From contig JADHZB010001003.1 of assembly GCA_015657535.1 (NCBI GenBank), positions 2,312 through 64,175 on the forward strand: a stretch of 61,864 nucleotides of DNA, read 5' to 3'. The notes below the pieces were generated by a model, which searched no databases, was not told where the DNA came from, and saw nothing but the letters and a program-made list of their open reading frames with translations. This DNA is from Nephromyces sp. MM_2019. Lineage: Eukaryota > Apicomplexa > Aconoidasida > Nephromycida. A program made the translations under genes and the position numbers. Shown here in pieces: positions 1-13,648 of the stretch (position 1 is its first letter; the number at the start of each line of letters is the position of its first letter).

Positions 1-112
1 CACACACACGAATCAATATAACACACACACACACGAATCAATATAACACGCACACACACGAATCAATATAGCACACACACACACGAATCAATATAACACA
101 CACACACGAACC
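1..112. repeat. CA-rich tandem repeat, about 25-bp unit
   Basis: Four copies of a unit made of a CA run followed by ACGAATCAATATA, spaced 24-26 bp apart, start at the very first base. The array is therefore cut by the window edge. Simple-sequence DNA; no coding potential. Confidence 0.9.
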
Positions 113-519
113 AGCTCTTTTTTTCCCTTGCAATAGATGGTATACTCCTTTATATATATGATGAGGTAACGCTGTTTAAAGCATGTTTTTAAGTTGTTTT
201 CGCTGCTTTTTCTGATGAAATGGGGCGGGCTGCTGATGATTTATCAATTCTTCCGAATGTTATGCATGCATTTTTGAGTGGATATGCTTTGGTATTATAC
301 TTGATACTACACCAGATTTTTTGTGTGTAAATTTTTATCAAGAATTCGCGCATCAATGAATAAGTGTGCAAGAATCTGCCTACGGTGTTTTCTGGATGTT
401 TCAGTGTGTGCAAGAATCTTCGTGTGTTGCTTTGACATACTCCATTAGCAGCAGATGTTTAGTCAGAGGCTAGTATATATACGTTGAACTGCATTGTGCT
501 GCTGAGATTCGTGAACTAG

Positions 520-2420
520 CTGTGGGTGATAGTGATAGCTTCCGAGTACGCAGTGAAGTTCATCCTCCTGCTCTTTCAGGCAAATCTTCATCTCTCAAGG
601 TCGCAGAGCCCCAAAAAAGTGGGAGTGAAATCCATTTTTCAGGTGTGTGTTTGTGTGCTCTGTATGTACAGACGATAAAACCCTTCTTTTGCACTCCAAC
701 CTGCTGCTATCTCCTGCTTGCTGCTCCATTTTTTCACGCTAGGCAGATGAGTAGTATACTATGCTTTTATAGTCGTTAAAAGCAGCAAAGTCTCCACCTG
801 TTTGAGCGATTTCCGTCGCAATTAGCAAATATTTTGCAGAGAGTTGAAGTGTGTGTGCATTTTTTGCTGTTTTACATCTTACTATCGTTGAAGCTTCCAA
901 TTTTCCTCATGATTTCAGCCATTGAAGTTTTGATGCAGAGCCATAACATCTTCTTGGATGGAATTCTAGTTGAGCATATGAGGACTCTAACTGTTAGTTA
1001 CTTCGTGTGCGAATTTTCAGTTTTAAGGCTTGTTTCTTTGCTCGCTATAGCGTATGCCATTTTTACTTTTGGTGATTTTTTATTGGCTAGTTTTTTCCTC
1101 GTCTTTTTTGTGAAAAAACCTAGTTTTTTATGGTTTTCTCTGTTTTATTGTTTGTAGGATGTGGAGTCTGTCCAAAGTTTCCTAAAACTTTACGGATACA
1201 CGGATTCGCAGAAAGTATGTAGCTTTGCTACTGAGTTTATTGAAGCGCGTGGTGTATTGAAACCTAAGAGTAAGCTTATTTTTCCCTTAATATATTATAC
1301 AGAAATTTGTTGCGAGCTTTATCAGTTTGATTTCCTTTGAAACTACTTTTTTGACTAGCTCACAGCTCTGTTGTGAATTTTTTCAAGATTTGTGCCATTT
1401 AAGTGTGTGTGTTAGCATATGCTGTGCTGCTATTGCTGGGAATCAAATTTGCCTTCACTACTTGCTAATCGTGGTGCTGTGTGTGTTGCATCATTCTATG
1501 CATTAAGCGTTTGTCAATAGTTTTGTTTCCTCTTTTTCTTGTAATTCCTGCTGTTTCACGGCGTAGTAATTGCTGCTTCGAATTCTGTGCTACCTGCGTG
1601 TGAAGTACCGCACACAGTTTGCCTGTAGATACACTTTCTTGGTGGAGGCTTCAAGATCTACTCTATGCTCCCAGTTTATGTCTAGGTGGTAGATTTTCTT
1701 CGTAAAAGCTGATTTAGCCTCTTAGCTGATTACTGATAACGATGTTGGATATTATATGCTAATGCCTTATTCATGCCACAATGAAGGCTATTTTATCCAG
1801 AGATTGATTTCTTGACATCTCTGGATAAAATGCTTATAAATTAAAGCAACACACAAAATTACATTATAGTTTCTCAATTGTCAGAGAGTATAAAATCGCC
1901 GTGAAAAAATCGCTTAAACTTTTTTCCTTCTACGCTTCTCTCAATTTTTTTAGATGAACAAGACGGAGAAAATGACGAAACAGCGGATTTTGCAACGCAG
2001 TCCAAGAATACTATCAAGATGAAGAAGAAGAAGCAGAGCAAGATCATAGATCCTTCTACATTAGGTAAAAGAGTGATGCTTTTATTTGACTGAAGATAGA
2101 ACTACTAGAGTATCATTAACCGGTTTGTTCTGTCTCTATTTACTTGGTATATTTCTGGATTATATAGTTGCTAGGAGCATGTTTCTCTTGCGGGTGTTTG
2201 GTACTACAATACCGCACATATGGTAGTGTGTATGTGTGTGCTATAAAATATACCTTTTTGAACTCGCTGTCATTGCATGTTTATGTGCCTGAAGATTTGC
2301 AATTTCTGATTTTTTTGGCGTCTTTTATACGATTCTAGCGGATATATTTCGTGTTTTTCCTTTGGTTATTCAGGTGTCTCTTTGAAGCGTCGTATCTTCA
2401 GCAGCGATGTGTATGATTGA
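520..2420 (+). CDS. GIGYF/PERQ-like GYF-domain protein, C-terminal exons (partial)
   Basis: Five phase-compatible exons: 520-642, 919-992, 1158-1269, 1954-2064 and 2374-2420 (TGA at 2418). The joined frame is open throughout, with AG/GT at every junction. The middle reads like the conserved C-terminal helical module of GYF-domain translational repressors (GIGYF1/2, plant GYF/EXA1): a DVESVQSFLKLYG segment, then FATEFIEARG, matching the family pattern of 'E-x-x-x-V-x-x-Y/F-L-x-x-x-L/Y-G ... F-A-x-x-F-L-E-R-R'. It ends in a lysine run followed by IIDPSTLGVSL, matching the family's terminal K-rich / DPSLLGF-V motif. The N-terminal part, including any GYF domain, would lie upstream of the window. 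The family MGEI-type end is replaced by KRRIFSSDVYD. GIGYF proteins act in cytoplasmic mRNA repression and decay. Family assignment is by motif memory and needs a profile search; the exon chain itself is well supported. Confidence 0.62.
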
Positions 2421-5400
2421 GGAATCGATTAGCAATGTGTGTGTGTGTGTGTGTGATTGAGGAGGCGCCTGGATGTGCTTTATAGAATATTTATCTTAAC
2501 TTCATACCTAGGTGCTTCCAGATATCTAGCAGTAAATATATACATATTCCGGGAGATATTTTTGTATTGGCTTGAAACTGTAGAGGTTTTCATTAGTAAT
2601 CAGATTAAAGCTTTGTTTTATTATTGGCTTGCTCTTCTTTCTCAAACTTTGGGCGTACTCTTCTCGCTTATGTGTGTTGTTCAAAATGTGTTGTTGTTTA
2701 TAGGATGAAGGGCTAGTATATTCGGTCAACCCTATGTCGACTTGTGTGCATGCGTGGCATGCGAGTTTGCCAAGCAGTTTTGCTGTTTGTTTTGATTGCT
2801 TGGTTTATGGTGACAGCCTTTTGTTATATACAAGTCCTCCCTGAGAATTTTGTGGCCTGTGAAGATCATACTTTCTTTGATTTGCTGTTTGACCCTGAAA
2901 TTTTATCGAAACTACTCTTTTAAGTTTGCTCGTATGATGGGAAGCGTGACTCACACACTTGCACACGCAAGTGTTACTCACCTGGGAAAGCACCCACTAA
3001 TCTGACTGATACACACACACACACACACACACATGAAAGCACACATACAATGATGTATTCTTATCTTATTATAGAGTGCTTGCAACGGGGCTTTTTAATA
3101 TCATGAGTAGGAGGACTATTTTTATCGTGGGAGTATGTTAAAGCTTGTGTGTGTGAATACTTCAAAAAGGTTCTCTCTTATCTACATAGAAGATTATTCT
3201 CCCTGTACTGAATTCTTATCTGGTATTGTACCTGAACGTATGATCTCGCGTCTTGCTGTAATGCTTTGGTATACTCTGTGGTTAGCGTAATTTTTCCGAA
3301 TTAACATTGCGTGAGCTGCTCTTTCTTGTAGATGCTTACGTCTTCTTGCAAGTCTTCCTTCTAACTTGTGATGCGAATACCAGAGATTTGTTTTTACTTC
3401 AGAATTTCATTGGTTTTTTCTCCTTTATCCCCCAGTTTCTTGTAGGTTAGGTTTATTGCGTGTAGTAAAGGATATACTTTTTTTTTCTGAATTGCCTTTG
3501 TGTCATTTTCAAGGTTTATTTTTTAGGCGCTTTGATTTTGTGGGATATAAATGTGTAATCTTTATCTACAGCTCATTGCCCCGTTATGAAACAACTTTGT
3601 TTTTTTCTGGATGTGCGTGCAAACCTTGTTTTTCTGCCGGCTGAGTTCATCATTGAAGATGATTGCGCTATCAATTAAGGCTAAATCGTGGGGGTTTTTT
3701 TTTTATAGTTTCTACGTCATGCCTTTTTTGTGGAGAAAACTTGCATGGAGCTGTCATAGCAAGCTTTTCACATTATGATATGGGAAAGTGATTCCTGCCA
3801 CTGGCACTGCCACATGTAATGAATGTACGTGAGTGCTTAATATCGAGGAAGCGTGAAAGTTTGATAAAATGCGAGCCTTTATGATGGATGCGCTTAGTGG
3901 AGGGTCATCGGGTTGCCGCTTTCGGTTAATATAGGCTGCTTTATTCGACTGCTTAAGTTCCGTGAGCAGGTTATTTGATATTGCGCGCAGTATGAAGTGC
4001 TTCGTTTTCGAGCTTGCCTTGAGAAGTAGTCAGCAAGTGTATGTTGGTTCGAATAGTCAGTACTACTAAGGAGCGTTTCTGGTTGGAGATAACACGCGTC
4101 TTGGCTTGAATAGTCAATGCTCAGGTGGCTTTTAATGGGCCTCGGATATCAGCTTTTATCGAAAAAATGTTATATTTGCATAGTAGGAACAAGTGGTTAA
4201 CGTTTATGCGATGAGGATTAATACATCTATATCCGTACTGAATCATTTTAAATTCATGCGGGGTCGCGGCACAGGAATCTCAATGTGATAAATGATGAGA
4301 AAGACGCACATTTTGCGAGGACACTATATACCACAATATTTGTCCAATGGATAAGAAAATATACATCTAAGTCCCCAGCTAAAAATATGATGAAACACTC
4401 GTTTGGAAATGCATGATTCAACAAATTTACAGAAGTCGCGTGTTCACGTAATAGCTGATGCTCTATCGGTTCCCTACTGCAAGCTTGTCAGCCACACATT
4501 CGAGTAGTGTAAATCATGGCTAATGCGGAGTTGGAGGGTCTGGATGCAGCGAGGCCTTTTTTTTCTTTTAAACCTCTAACCTAAGCACACTTCAATGTAA
4601 AACATGTTTTCACCTTGGTAGCACTCACTTAAACGCGAGCCCTTCACGGCTCTTCCTTGGTTCGATTAGTGGCAAGAGGAGGCATTGCAGTATGTGAACC
4701 TTAGGACTTTATACGTATGCCTGCGTCGCACTGAACTCGCGTGAAGCTGCACGTTTTCCAATTGTTTACATTTCCGCGAATTTCATGAGATCCAAGTCTT
4801 CACTTGAAGTTTCTATGCCGGAGTCCCTTATATATGTGGAGTGAGAAGCTGCGAGGGTGGGACAGTTTGCCATCCCTGGGAGTGCATGCTGTGTTTCAAA
4901 CCGTGGGGGCTTGGGCCTTAGATTGCTTGCGTATTCAGCCAAAGGGCTGTGCGTTCTACGAGAATTCGTCAAACTCTATGCCTCGTCGGTGAATCGAAGG
5001 AGCTCAAACTATAGCTAAACTTCTTTAGGGCAGAAGCGGAAGGACAGTAGTGCCTTACTAAAATTCTGAGGCAATCTTTAAGGGGGCAGAAGCTGATGCA
5101 TGAACTGTAAAAGTTCTAAATATATTAATGAAGAGGCTACGAAGCTGGTCATTTTCTGCTAATCTAATTGGAATGAGGTTAGCCTCATTTCAACGGTGCG
5201 CCGCACGAGAGCACGCGCCCCGATGAACTCTTTCAGTACTCGCAATACCACCCTAGATGCTCACTTTCTGCCGTCAAGGGCATGACCGTATGCAGCACAC
5301 GAACTGCTGATAACCTAATTGCTTCGCCAAAAATGACAAGAAGTACAACGGTGAAAGTAGTCTATTCACCCTTTCGTTGCTCAAAAGCACTCTGTTGGAG

Positions 5401-6263
5401 CGTAATATGAAGTGAAGTTACGACTTGCGCTTCGAATATTTCTACCATGTAGTAAACCTGTTACCTCATCCTGCCGGAGTTGCTCCCGCAGGGAACTAGA
5501 CGGATATTCGTCTTTTTCTTGCAGCAGCTAGTGTACGTAGCTGCCACTTTAGCACTTTTTATTACTTTAATACCTGCTGCACTTTCTTTTAGTCCATGGT
5601 CATGGCGAAAAGGTTGCATGGGTGAGCTATAAACCGCCGAAATATAGGGCATCATGCAAAATTTATACGTGAACTTGTCGATAAATCTCTCAAATTAACG
5701 CGTAAAGGGGTAGGTGAAGACTTGTAATGAGATCTCTAGCTTTTTTTTCAATCAATCATGGCGGAAAAGATTAGCTACTCATACGATCTACCTCAAATTT
5801 GGGCATTGATACAACGAAGCAAAAGATAATACCCTACCCGAGTTTAATACTAATCAAAGCAAGACCCAATCTTTGAAAAGTATTGAGATATTTGCACCAA
5901 CAACTCTTTAGGAGTTTCGCCGATAAAGCCACGTTGCTTGTTTTTATCTAGAAAAGATGCCGCCTCTTATCTGCTTACCTTGAAAATCCCAATATGAAGA
6001 TGTGGGAAGCACCTATGTGAGAAGTGTTCAGTGTGACAGAACGGTGAACAGAACTGCTATAGACTATAACAGGCAAAGAAGAATAACTAATATATTACAA
6101 GCTGCCGCGCATTAAGCATCGTCACTGGCCTTTTTAAGAATCTAACCACCTCGCAGCGGGGTTTAATGATAATAATGCCACCAAGAAAAAAAACAAAGTA
6201 TAGGACTCGCTCAGATGTCGTCAGTTTCGCAGGAAACCAACCAGTACCAAAGAATGACCAAGC
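2421..6263. other. Intergenic region between convergent genes
   Basis: Lies between the end of the GYF-type gene (+) and the 3' end of the transporter gene (-). The first 1.3 kb stays T-rich, as expected for a 3' UTR or flank of the + gene, and holds a TG run at 2439-2455 and a CA run at 3009-3034. From about 3800 the composition becomes balanced. Short open frames (for example 3456-3644 and 5461-5655) have no recognisable content and no convincing splice partners. GGTTCGA boxes near 4045 and 4660 resemble a tRNA T-loop but no cloverleaf could be built. Confidence 0.5.
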
Positions 6264-9200
6264 TCAATCTGCTACAAGGGGGATTCTGCTATATTCATTT
6301 CTGTCTACCGTAACAGAATATTGTCTTGCATTGGGGATTTCCTGCTCTCCACCTCTGGAGGCGAGCCAGCAAGCGGCTATAATTAGCCCACCACCACTCA
6401 CTTTTTCAAAGGTAACTGGCTCACCGAATGCAATAGTTGCAAAAAGAAGAGTCCACAGTGGAGTAGTTGAAATTATTACAGTATGTTTTGTCGCCGAAAT
6501 TCTCGAAAGCACCACGTTTTCTCCAAAAACGCAGAGGCAAGTTGCTAGTAAGGCTGCAAAATCAGAAGCGAGAGTTAGTCGAATCGTAGATGAGAGTGTG
6601 CATGTAATGCTTATACTGGGTATTTATCACGAAAAAACCTTTGGAAAATCGTTGCAGATCCAAAAAGCTTTAGTAGAAGGTAATAAAATCAGAAATAAAG
6701 CTAACACCATTTTTGGGAATCCGCGTAATATCGGGAAAAGGGCCCTTTTACCAATAAGAATAAATTAGCAAGAAAAAACATCATAAGGTTATCCTTGGCT
6801 GCTAGAAAACGACCATTTTCGCATGCATTACCTTTTATCTATGAGCAGGCACGAAATACCTAATAAACGAAAATACCAGTAATAACTTCAAACACAGCAG
6901 GAGAGTGTCATAAGCCTTTTACAAACGCCTCTCATACTCTCTTTACAAACACCTCTCATACGCTCTCTACAAATGCCTTCACTTTAAGCAAATAATAAGG
7001 CATGGGCTACTGAACATCCTAATACTATTAAATTCACAAGATTCAGCGTGTGGAGTTAGCTAATCCTTTTTGAAAGGAGCTGACAAGAAGCATAAAAAAG
7101 CAGCTAATGCTCGTATCACGACTCAATTCATATACATTGGAGGCAGCATTAAAACCCGTAGAAAAGGTTTCCATAAAGCTGTAAAATCCTCAACCGCGTA
7201 TATTACAGTTTGTATAGTGCCAGGGAAGGCTCATTGCCTAAACAATGCAATTATCTTCAAGTTGTGAAATCATTTGTAAGTCAAGCCCGAGTACCAAACT
7301 TTGAAGTGGAATAAAATACAACTTTGAGTGTAGCAAAAATAAATTCTATTCTTACTAGTTTAGCATGCACTCAAGAAGCATACTTGAAACAGTTCAAAAT
7401 GCATGAGGTTTCCCCACAAAGTGATAACTTACAGATCCAAATAAATCTGAACAAGCTTTCGGAATCTTGAACTATCAAGCTGATCGACGCAAGTAGCCTC
7501 GAAAGTCTAAAGCTAAGTGTAGGAGCAACATTACCATCCACAAGTACAAAGAGGACAGAAAATGCCGATATACTGAGAAAGAGATTCGCCGTGAAAGCAG
7601 CGATTGATGCTTGCTCGCTGGCTAGAAAATGGCCAGATATACAATATCCCTGTGAAAAAATCACAAACACACACAGTAAACTTCGGTAGCTACATCCCTG
7701 GAATATTCAATGAAAGCATCATAACTGCGGAGTTTTTACTTCTTTCGGTCTGCATGAAAAAAAAACACACAAATACAAAGCCACGAGCCACCACAAATTC
7801 ATGAAAAGCAGCCCAAAGATAAAAGATATTCAATGCTAATTAGTCAGAAAAAAGATTATGAAGTAACACTGTGAGCAAGGCAAGTGACCTTAATAGGCAC
7901 TGCATTTACCAAAAACCCCTTAAAAAACGCCCAAAAAACAAAATTCTAGAGAAATGCACATGAAATTAAATGCAAAAAATGATAATCGCCATGTGAGATT
8001 ACTCAGCACTTTCTATAGCATCCGCAGCGGCAGCCTAACCTAGGAAAAATTACACTAGAGACCACCATAATAAAAATATCCATGTTTCTCGTACTGAATA
8101 AACGTCGAAATTCCTACTTAAAGTTAAAGAGAAGGTATTTTTTTCTTTAAACCAACTTTTTTTTGGTTTTATAAATGAAATTCAATCACGTAATTCCGTT
8201 AGGTTTTCCTTGCCATACGTAGATATATATGTTCCTTGAAACACTGAAAATTTGCAACATTCATATAAGCAGTAAGTTAATTCAAAGTGGGTTTTTTTAT
8301 CAAGGATTCAACATATTCCAAATAGCCATTTCTAGTGCTTATAGTATAGGGGAAATACTTTAAAAGTAAAAATGCCCCTTTTTTATACATAACAGGATTT
8401 TGCTGTTTTTCTTAATCTATCTTCCTCATTTTCTTCAGAAATATTCAATACGATATATCACCGATGGCAGTATGCACACCTTACTCCAGCAACTCAATTT
8501 TAGGAAAAATATATATAAACACACGAGCGCTAGTTGCTAAACTTTCATAGCAGCTTTCCAAGCGTGTGCATGAGTTGCTTTTAAACAGATGGAACTTTGC
8601 TGCTGAATGAAAACTCTTCTTTAAGGTTCTGATTTTCACACAAGGCTGCCTGTAACTTAATCAGAAATCCTCTAAATCAGGATACTCTATCCTTCAATTA
8701 GATTTTCAGTCCATATGCATGCTCAATGGCCAAAGTTTCTATTACGCAGCTGCTCCTGAGATACCAGAGGTATATTTCTGTAATCTCAGATTGCTGCTTT
8801 TTATGCAGTAAACATAGTCGCTGAAGACTGCGGAACCAAATATGAGCTTCTCAAAGTAAAAAGTATAAAATCGTCAAGCGTAACCTCAACAAGGATTAAC
8901 ACTAGCGTTGGGTAGAATGATTGAACCCTTTGCAGCAGAAGTTTTGAAGGGTTCGTAGATTGCTTAGTGTCTGGTGTAAGACTAGCAAAGGTGGAAATCG
9001 AGTGGAAATTGACGGTGTATTTTTTAAGACGAGCGTGGAATTCAAACTTGCCACTTTTGATGATGAGGTTTTTTTTCGCGATAAAATTCTTCAATTTTGA
9101 GTGGAAGAACTTTAGCTTATGCCATTCTATCCAGAAACAGCTGTGTCCTAATTTCTTCTTCTGGTTGAATTATTAGTCCATGGCTAATTAAATTTTTCAA

Positions 9201-11437
9201 TCTGGTATAACTTCAGTTGGAACATAAAAAATTTTCACTAAAGCCTTAAATTTTAGATTAGTAGCAACTAATGGTACAGAAACAAGAAAAAAACAAAAAT
9301 TTTCGACGATTTCTCCGCTATTTTTGTGCGAAGCACACACATTACGGGAATATTCTAGGCTTTCTTTGCTTTCCTCTTCTTCGTCTCATTGCTTTCTACC
9401 TGATTGAGTAGCATATTCCTATGTTTAACGTGGTCAAAAATGCAAAACTTTCGTGACAAATATATGGTCAGAACGTACTATAGCATAGAGGACCGCCTGT
9501 GATATAGCCAGAAACAATCCGAAAACTGAAAGATCTCATAAAAATAGAAAGATCTACTTATAGGTAAAAGACAAGAGGAGCATAGCCATTCAATATCACA
9601 GGTTAAATTAAGATGTTTACTAAAGCAAACTTGCTCCTTTTTTCGAAAAAAGTTGCAAACAGCGTGCTACAAAAAGGCATTTAAAATACTTATGTATTTC
9701 TTAAGCAATAATGCCAAAAAAAATCGCATTGAAAATATCAATGAACTATATCATATCCTATGGGTAATACAGAAATTTTATACCTAAGGAAAATGGAATT
9801 TTTTTAAAAATATAAAAAGAAATCCATTTCATCCGGAGGCATCTCACAAAAAAGACATAAACAGGGTATTTTTAGCGGAAAATTTCGCATTTTAGGGGAA
9901 AAAAGTAGCTCCTTTAAATACCAAAAATAACTATAACATCACGGTACAACCATCTTTATTAAGTATAAAAAAATGTGATTATACACAATGTTAATAAAAA
10001 AAGTGATGCAATGCTACCAATACTAGGAAACTTGAAAACCGGGGCCTCCAAATCAGACGGTGGCAGTGAAGATTGCTACAAAATTTCTAGATGCTTCTAA
10101 AGCAAAAAACAAAAAAGGGCAGAAGCTCTTTACCGTAGTTTTTAGAATCCCCAGAAGTACTGAAACCATCGTATTGTAGCCAAAAAACTCCAAATGCAGC
10201 ACTTAGAGACGCTAACCAAACTAGGAAGTGGACCCGTTTACCAAAAAATGCCTTTCAAAAAAGTTAAAAGGCTCACAACGGCTCCTTACTCAGAAATCAA
10301 ATTGTGAAAAATCCATGCAACAGCCAAAAATAATTTCCTCACTAATAATAACAGGTTAAAAATTTTATAGAGCTTTCTCATTTAAAAAGACTTTAAAAAA
10401 AAAACGCACATGATGCTCAGTAGACCCAAAACCTACAAATAAAATAGAGCATGTCACACTTTGAAAATCAACGCTCTTATTTAGATATTCATGCAGAAAA
10501 AAAATCCCTTCAAAAAAATTACACATGGAATAAAGAGATTACACCATATATATGCCAAGTAGTACTACATTCAGAAAGTCAACAGCGCTATTTTCGTTCA
10601 TAATAAACAGAAAAGTACGAAAAACTGTATTCTGGTATGATTAAATGGTTTTAAAAAAAAAGACAATTGCGCTCTATCAATAGTCTTTTTTATACCTATG
10701 TGAATCTTGAAATATTTTAGACCAGCTATATACGTTAATAATACTTGCAAAAAATGAATATTGTATATAACTATTTTCAGAGTTAAAATTCCTAAAAAAT
10801 CCTCTTTTTATAGAGTTAATATTTCTAAAAAGTAATTGAAATTTATCTAGAATTTATAAAAAGATAAAAAAAAAATTAATTCAATAGTTTCCTTGATACC
10901 AATTCTGCAGGAAAAAACAAATTTGCACTTCAAAAAATATCAGAGGCATATTTTGTGATTACCAGGAAGCTAGCTAATCACACACGTAAATCAGCAAGCT
11001 TTGAGGCAGCAAAAAATAAAGCCGTAAAACTGTCTTGAGAGAGATTTACCAGAAGGCAGTAATATGTATCAGAATGCAGCAATACACACCAAAAGGCAGT
11101 AATATGCACAAAAAAGCCGAAATTTCATAAGGGTAAACAGAAGAGATTAAAGCTCAAATATATGTATATATATATATTATGACTTACAAGTAACAGTGGA
11201 GTAAATACAACGTACAAATTACATAAAAAAGCGACTTCGCTTGCTGCCAGATACTCCAAGGCTAAAGCCTGAGCAAGGTTGCCTAAACTGCAAGGAAATC
11301 CAGCTAGAAATCCATATAGCATACATTTTCTACTATTCCGGAACCAAAGGAATGGAAGCATGAAAAGCATACAGGTTAAAAACCTGATGGCTACAGCTAT
11401 TACCATAGGCACTTCCTCTCCAATCAGTTTGATATAC
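6264..11437 (-). CDS. EamA/DMT-superfamily transporter (5' exon(s) unresolved)
   Basis: Four phase-consistent exons, in coding order 11437-11188, 10251-10134, 7621-7433 and 6553-6264 (TGA at 6264-6266), give about 282 codons. The first two carry an EamA module: YIKLIGEEVPMVIAVAIRF, then a glycine-rich helix, an AQALALEYLAASEVAFLCNL segment, VVFTPLL, and GKRVHFLVWLASLSAAFGV, typical of TM2-TM5. The last two carry the second module, including LSRISATKHTVIISTTPLW and FGEPVTFEKVSGGGLIIAA, the familiar 'S/T-A-x-x-A-x-I-x-x-x-x-P-L-W ... GE-x-x-x-x-x-x-G-G-x-L-I-x-A' ending. EamA proteins normally have ten TM helices and about 300 residues, so only the first helix (with the WG-S/A-x-F motif) is missing; it should lie in an exon between 11440 and about 12360. 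Best resemblance is to plant/algal plastid-type DMT proteins. Substrate and location (plastid or plasma membrane) cannot be told. Confidence 0.8.
6917..6979. repeat. Short tandem repeat, about 25-bp unit, three copies
   Basis: TTTACAAACGCCTCTCATAC-like unit repeated nearly identically at 6917, 6941 and about 6965, inside a transporter intron. Confidence 0.75.
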
Positions 11438-13530
11438 CTGAAAATAAAGAAAGCACATCCAGGGATACTTTTAAATTTATGCAAGCATAAATTCCACAGC
11501 AAAAAAAGAAAGTATAAGCACCACAGCAAATCCACACCAAGTAACTAGCAAAGAGAAGTTGCTGATTCCATTCCTTATTTGAGTAGGAAACTGCTTTTTT
11601 CGTGAGTTTCTGAGTAGATATCATGCATCAAATGAGTAAACAGGATAAAAGCAGCATTTCCAGGATTTTAAAACCTACCGAGAATACTAAGAAGACATAA
11701 TCAAAGTGAATACTTCGCAAGACTTGTATAGTAGAAAAGCAGTATCTACCATACCGCATGGCAGCTTTCATTTCAGAATTTCAGCCAAGATATGTGTTGT
11801 GCAGTTTCCTAGGCGTTGGCTGTATTGAATATATTCCAGTGTTTTTATAGCTTTTTAGAATGCTATTGATTATATTTTTTGTCAGTACTTTTGCTTTCAT
11901 ATATTATATTTTTATAAACTTTTCCAGTGTGACCAATAAGCAGTAACAACTAGGGAAGAAAAGCTCTTTTTAAGCAGCAAAGACACTGATAGCACCCCAA
12001 GCATGAAATAACGAGGTTTTCATGCCACTCAACAAAAGAAAAAATTCTTTGGAAGTTTTCAATTGAAGAGTAAGTTTCAAAGCTTTGTTTCAATTTATAA
12101 AGACTATCCACAAAATGAACTTTTCAAAGAATCTATTACATGGCTTTCACGTGTAAAGGAACATTTTTGTTGCGAGTATATCCAGCTCTTTAAAGTGAAG
12201 AATTCTACGTTGAGTAGCAGTATTACAAATAGTCTGACATCACTCGCTATTAACACCTTAACCATACGAAACTCAAGGCATCAAAAGGCTGCTCTATCAC
12301 ATGGTAATTTTCATAGTCCTTTTTTCTTGTTAAGATATGTAAGATCGCTAACATAATCAAAGATTTCGCATGTAAATAACCACGAAAGTATGAAATTTAT
12401 AACAACGGATCTGGATATTTAGAGCTGCCAAATAATGGGGGATATTGTGTCATTGTATATAAAATGGAGAAACCTACATAAATGAAGTGCCGTATATTAT
12501 AGCTATAGAGAGATCCAATAACCAGATCCACCAGTTCTTCAGCTCGCCTAACTTCATTGCGATAGAGCCAATCCAGCCGCTGAAAGGGAAATGATGTCTT
12601 CGTCCATCACGGACAGAAAAGTAAGGCAGGGACCTATCTACCATCATTCAAATATACAGTATTATCTTATTTACTGCAAGCTCGAAACTAGCAGCATTTC
12701 ATAGGGATTCAGACCGCGTAACCAAGCAATATCCCCATCCTGACGGTTAATTTCTGATACAAATAGTAGTACCTCATAAATTATCAGATTTTTCTCGTAC
12801 TATAAAACTGAATTTTTCTGAAACACCAAAATTGAGCCACCAACTAAATTCGCAAAGCTCCATGGCTGAGATATAAAATAGATTAAACAAACCTTGTGGT
12901 AGTAAAGAAAATGCCTGAAAATAACATTAGAAGCGAAAAAAATCATTGAAAAAACTACGGTAGCTCGGCCTAAGTAGGTGCACATAAATTAAAAATACAT
13001 CAAGCATATCAGTATCCTACAAGCACTATATAATGGAAAGTGAAATCATCAGAAAAAAAAATAATTGCAGAGAATCAAAGAGGAGCACTTATGAATTGAC
13101 ATCCTATAATCGAAAGAAAAAATACGGCAATTGACTGAAAAAATCAGAAGCCATCGCTACACTTTGCAATTCAAGCTATTAAAGACTGAATTTCCCCCAG
13201 AAGATAGTATCTTCCTAGGATCCTGACACTCTGAAGCACCATGTAAAAAAATAATAACTGAATTCAGCCACATGATCCGCTTTATCTTCGCGAGACATAG
13301 AAATAACAAAATCTCAAAGTACAATGGTAAAGGGAGCAATACTAAGCAAGCAATTACATCAGTGAGCTAAATGCCATACTACGGATGCCGTGACATTTTT
13401 TTAAAGGACTATTGTAGTTCATAGACCCAAGTAACAGGTCTTTCAGTACTTTTAAATCGCGAATCACTTTGCAACCTGAGTAGCTTCTTCGGTGAGACGA
13501 ACCTGTGAACAGAGAGGTAAAATACCGCAT

Positions 13531-13648
13531 TTAATCGGTACGAAAGCATGGAAATCTGTGCAAGTCACGATTTCTGGGTCCTAAAATTAATTGGTACCAA
13601 AGCAGGAAAAGCTGCGCAAGCTACGATTTCTGCGTTCCAAAATTTTCC
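13531..13648. repeat. Imperfect direct repeat, about 58 bp, two adjacent copies
   Basis: Copies around 13531-13589 and 13590-13648 share CGGTACGAAAGCA / TGGTACCAAAGCA, then GTGCAAGTCACGATTTCTG / GCGCAAGCTACGATTTCTG and a closing TCC-AAAATT. About three quarters of positions match by eye. No open frame runs across it. Confidence 0.7.

Noticed and set aside
900..2420. Assignment of the first gene to the ASC-1/TRIP4 family
   Set aside because: The short helical module is similar, but the lysine run followed by DPSTLG at the C terminus fits GIGYF/PERQ proteins better, and no C2HC5 zinc finger follows.
4040..4670. GGTTCGA boxes resembling tRNA T-loops (about 4045 and 4660)
   Set aside because: No matching acceptor stem, D-arm or anticodon arm could be paired around either box.
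6166..6768. 200-codon + strand frame, the longest in the window
   Set aside because: It is antisense to the last transporter exon (6264-6553), whose minus-strand translation is clearly an EamA C-terminal module.
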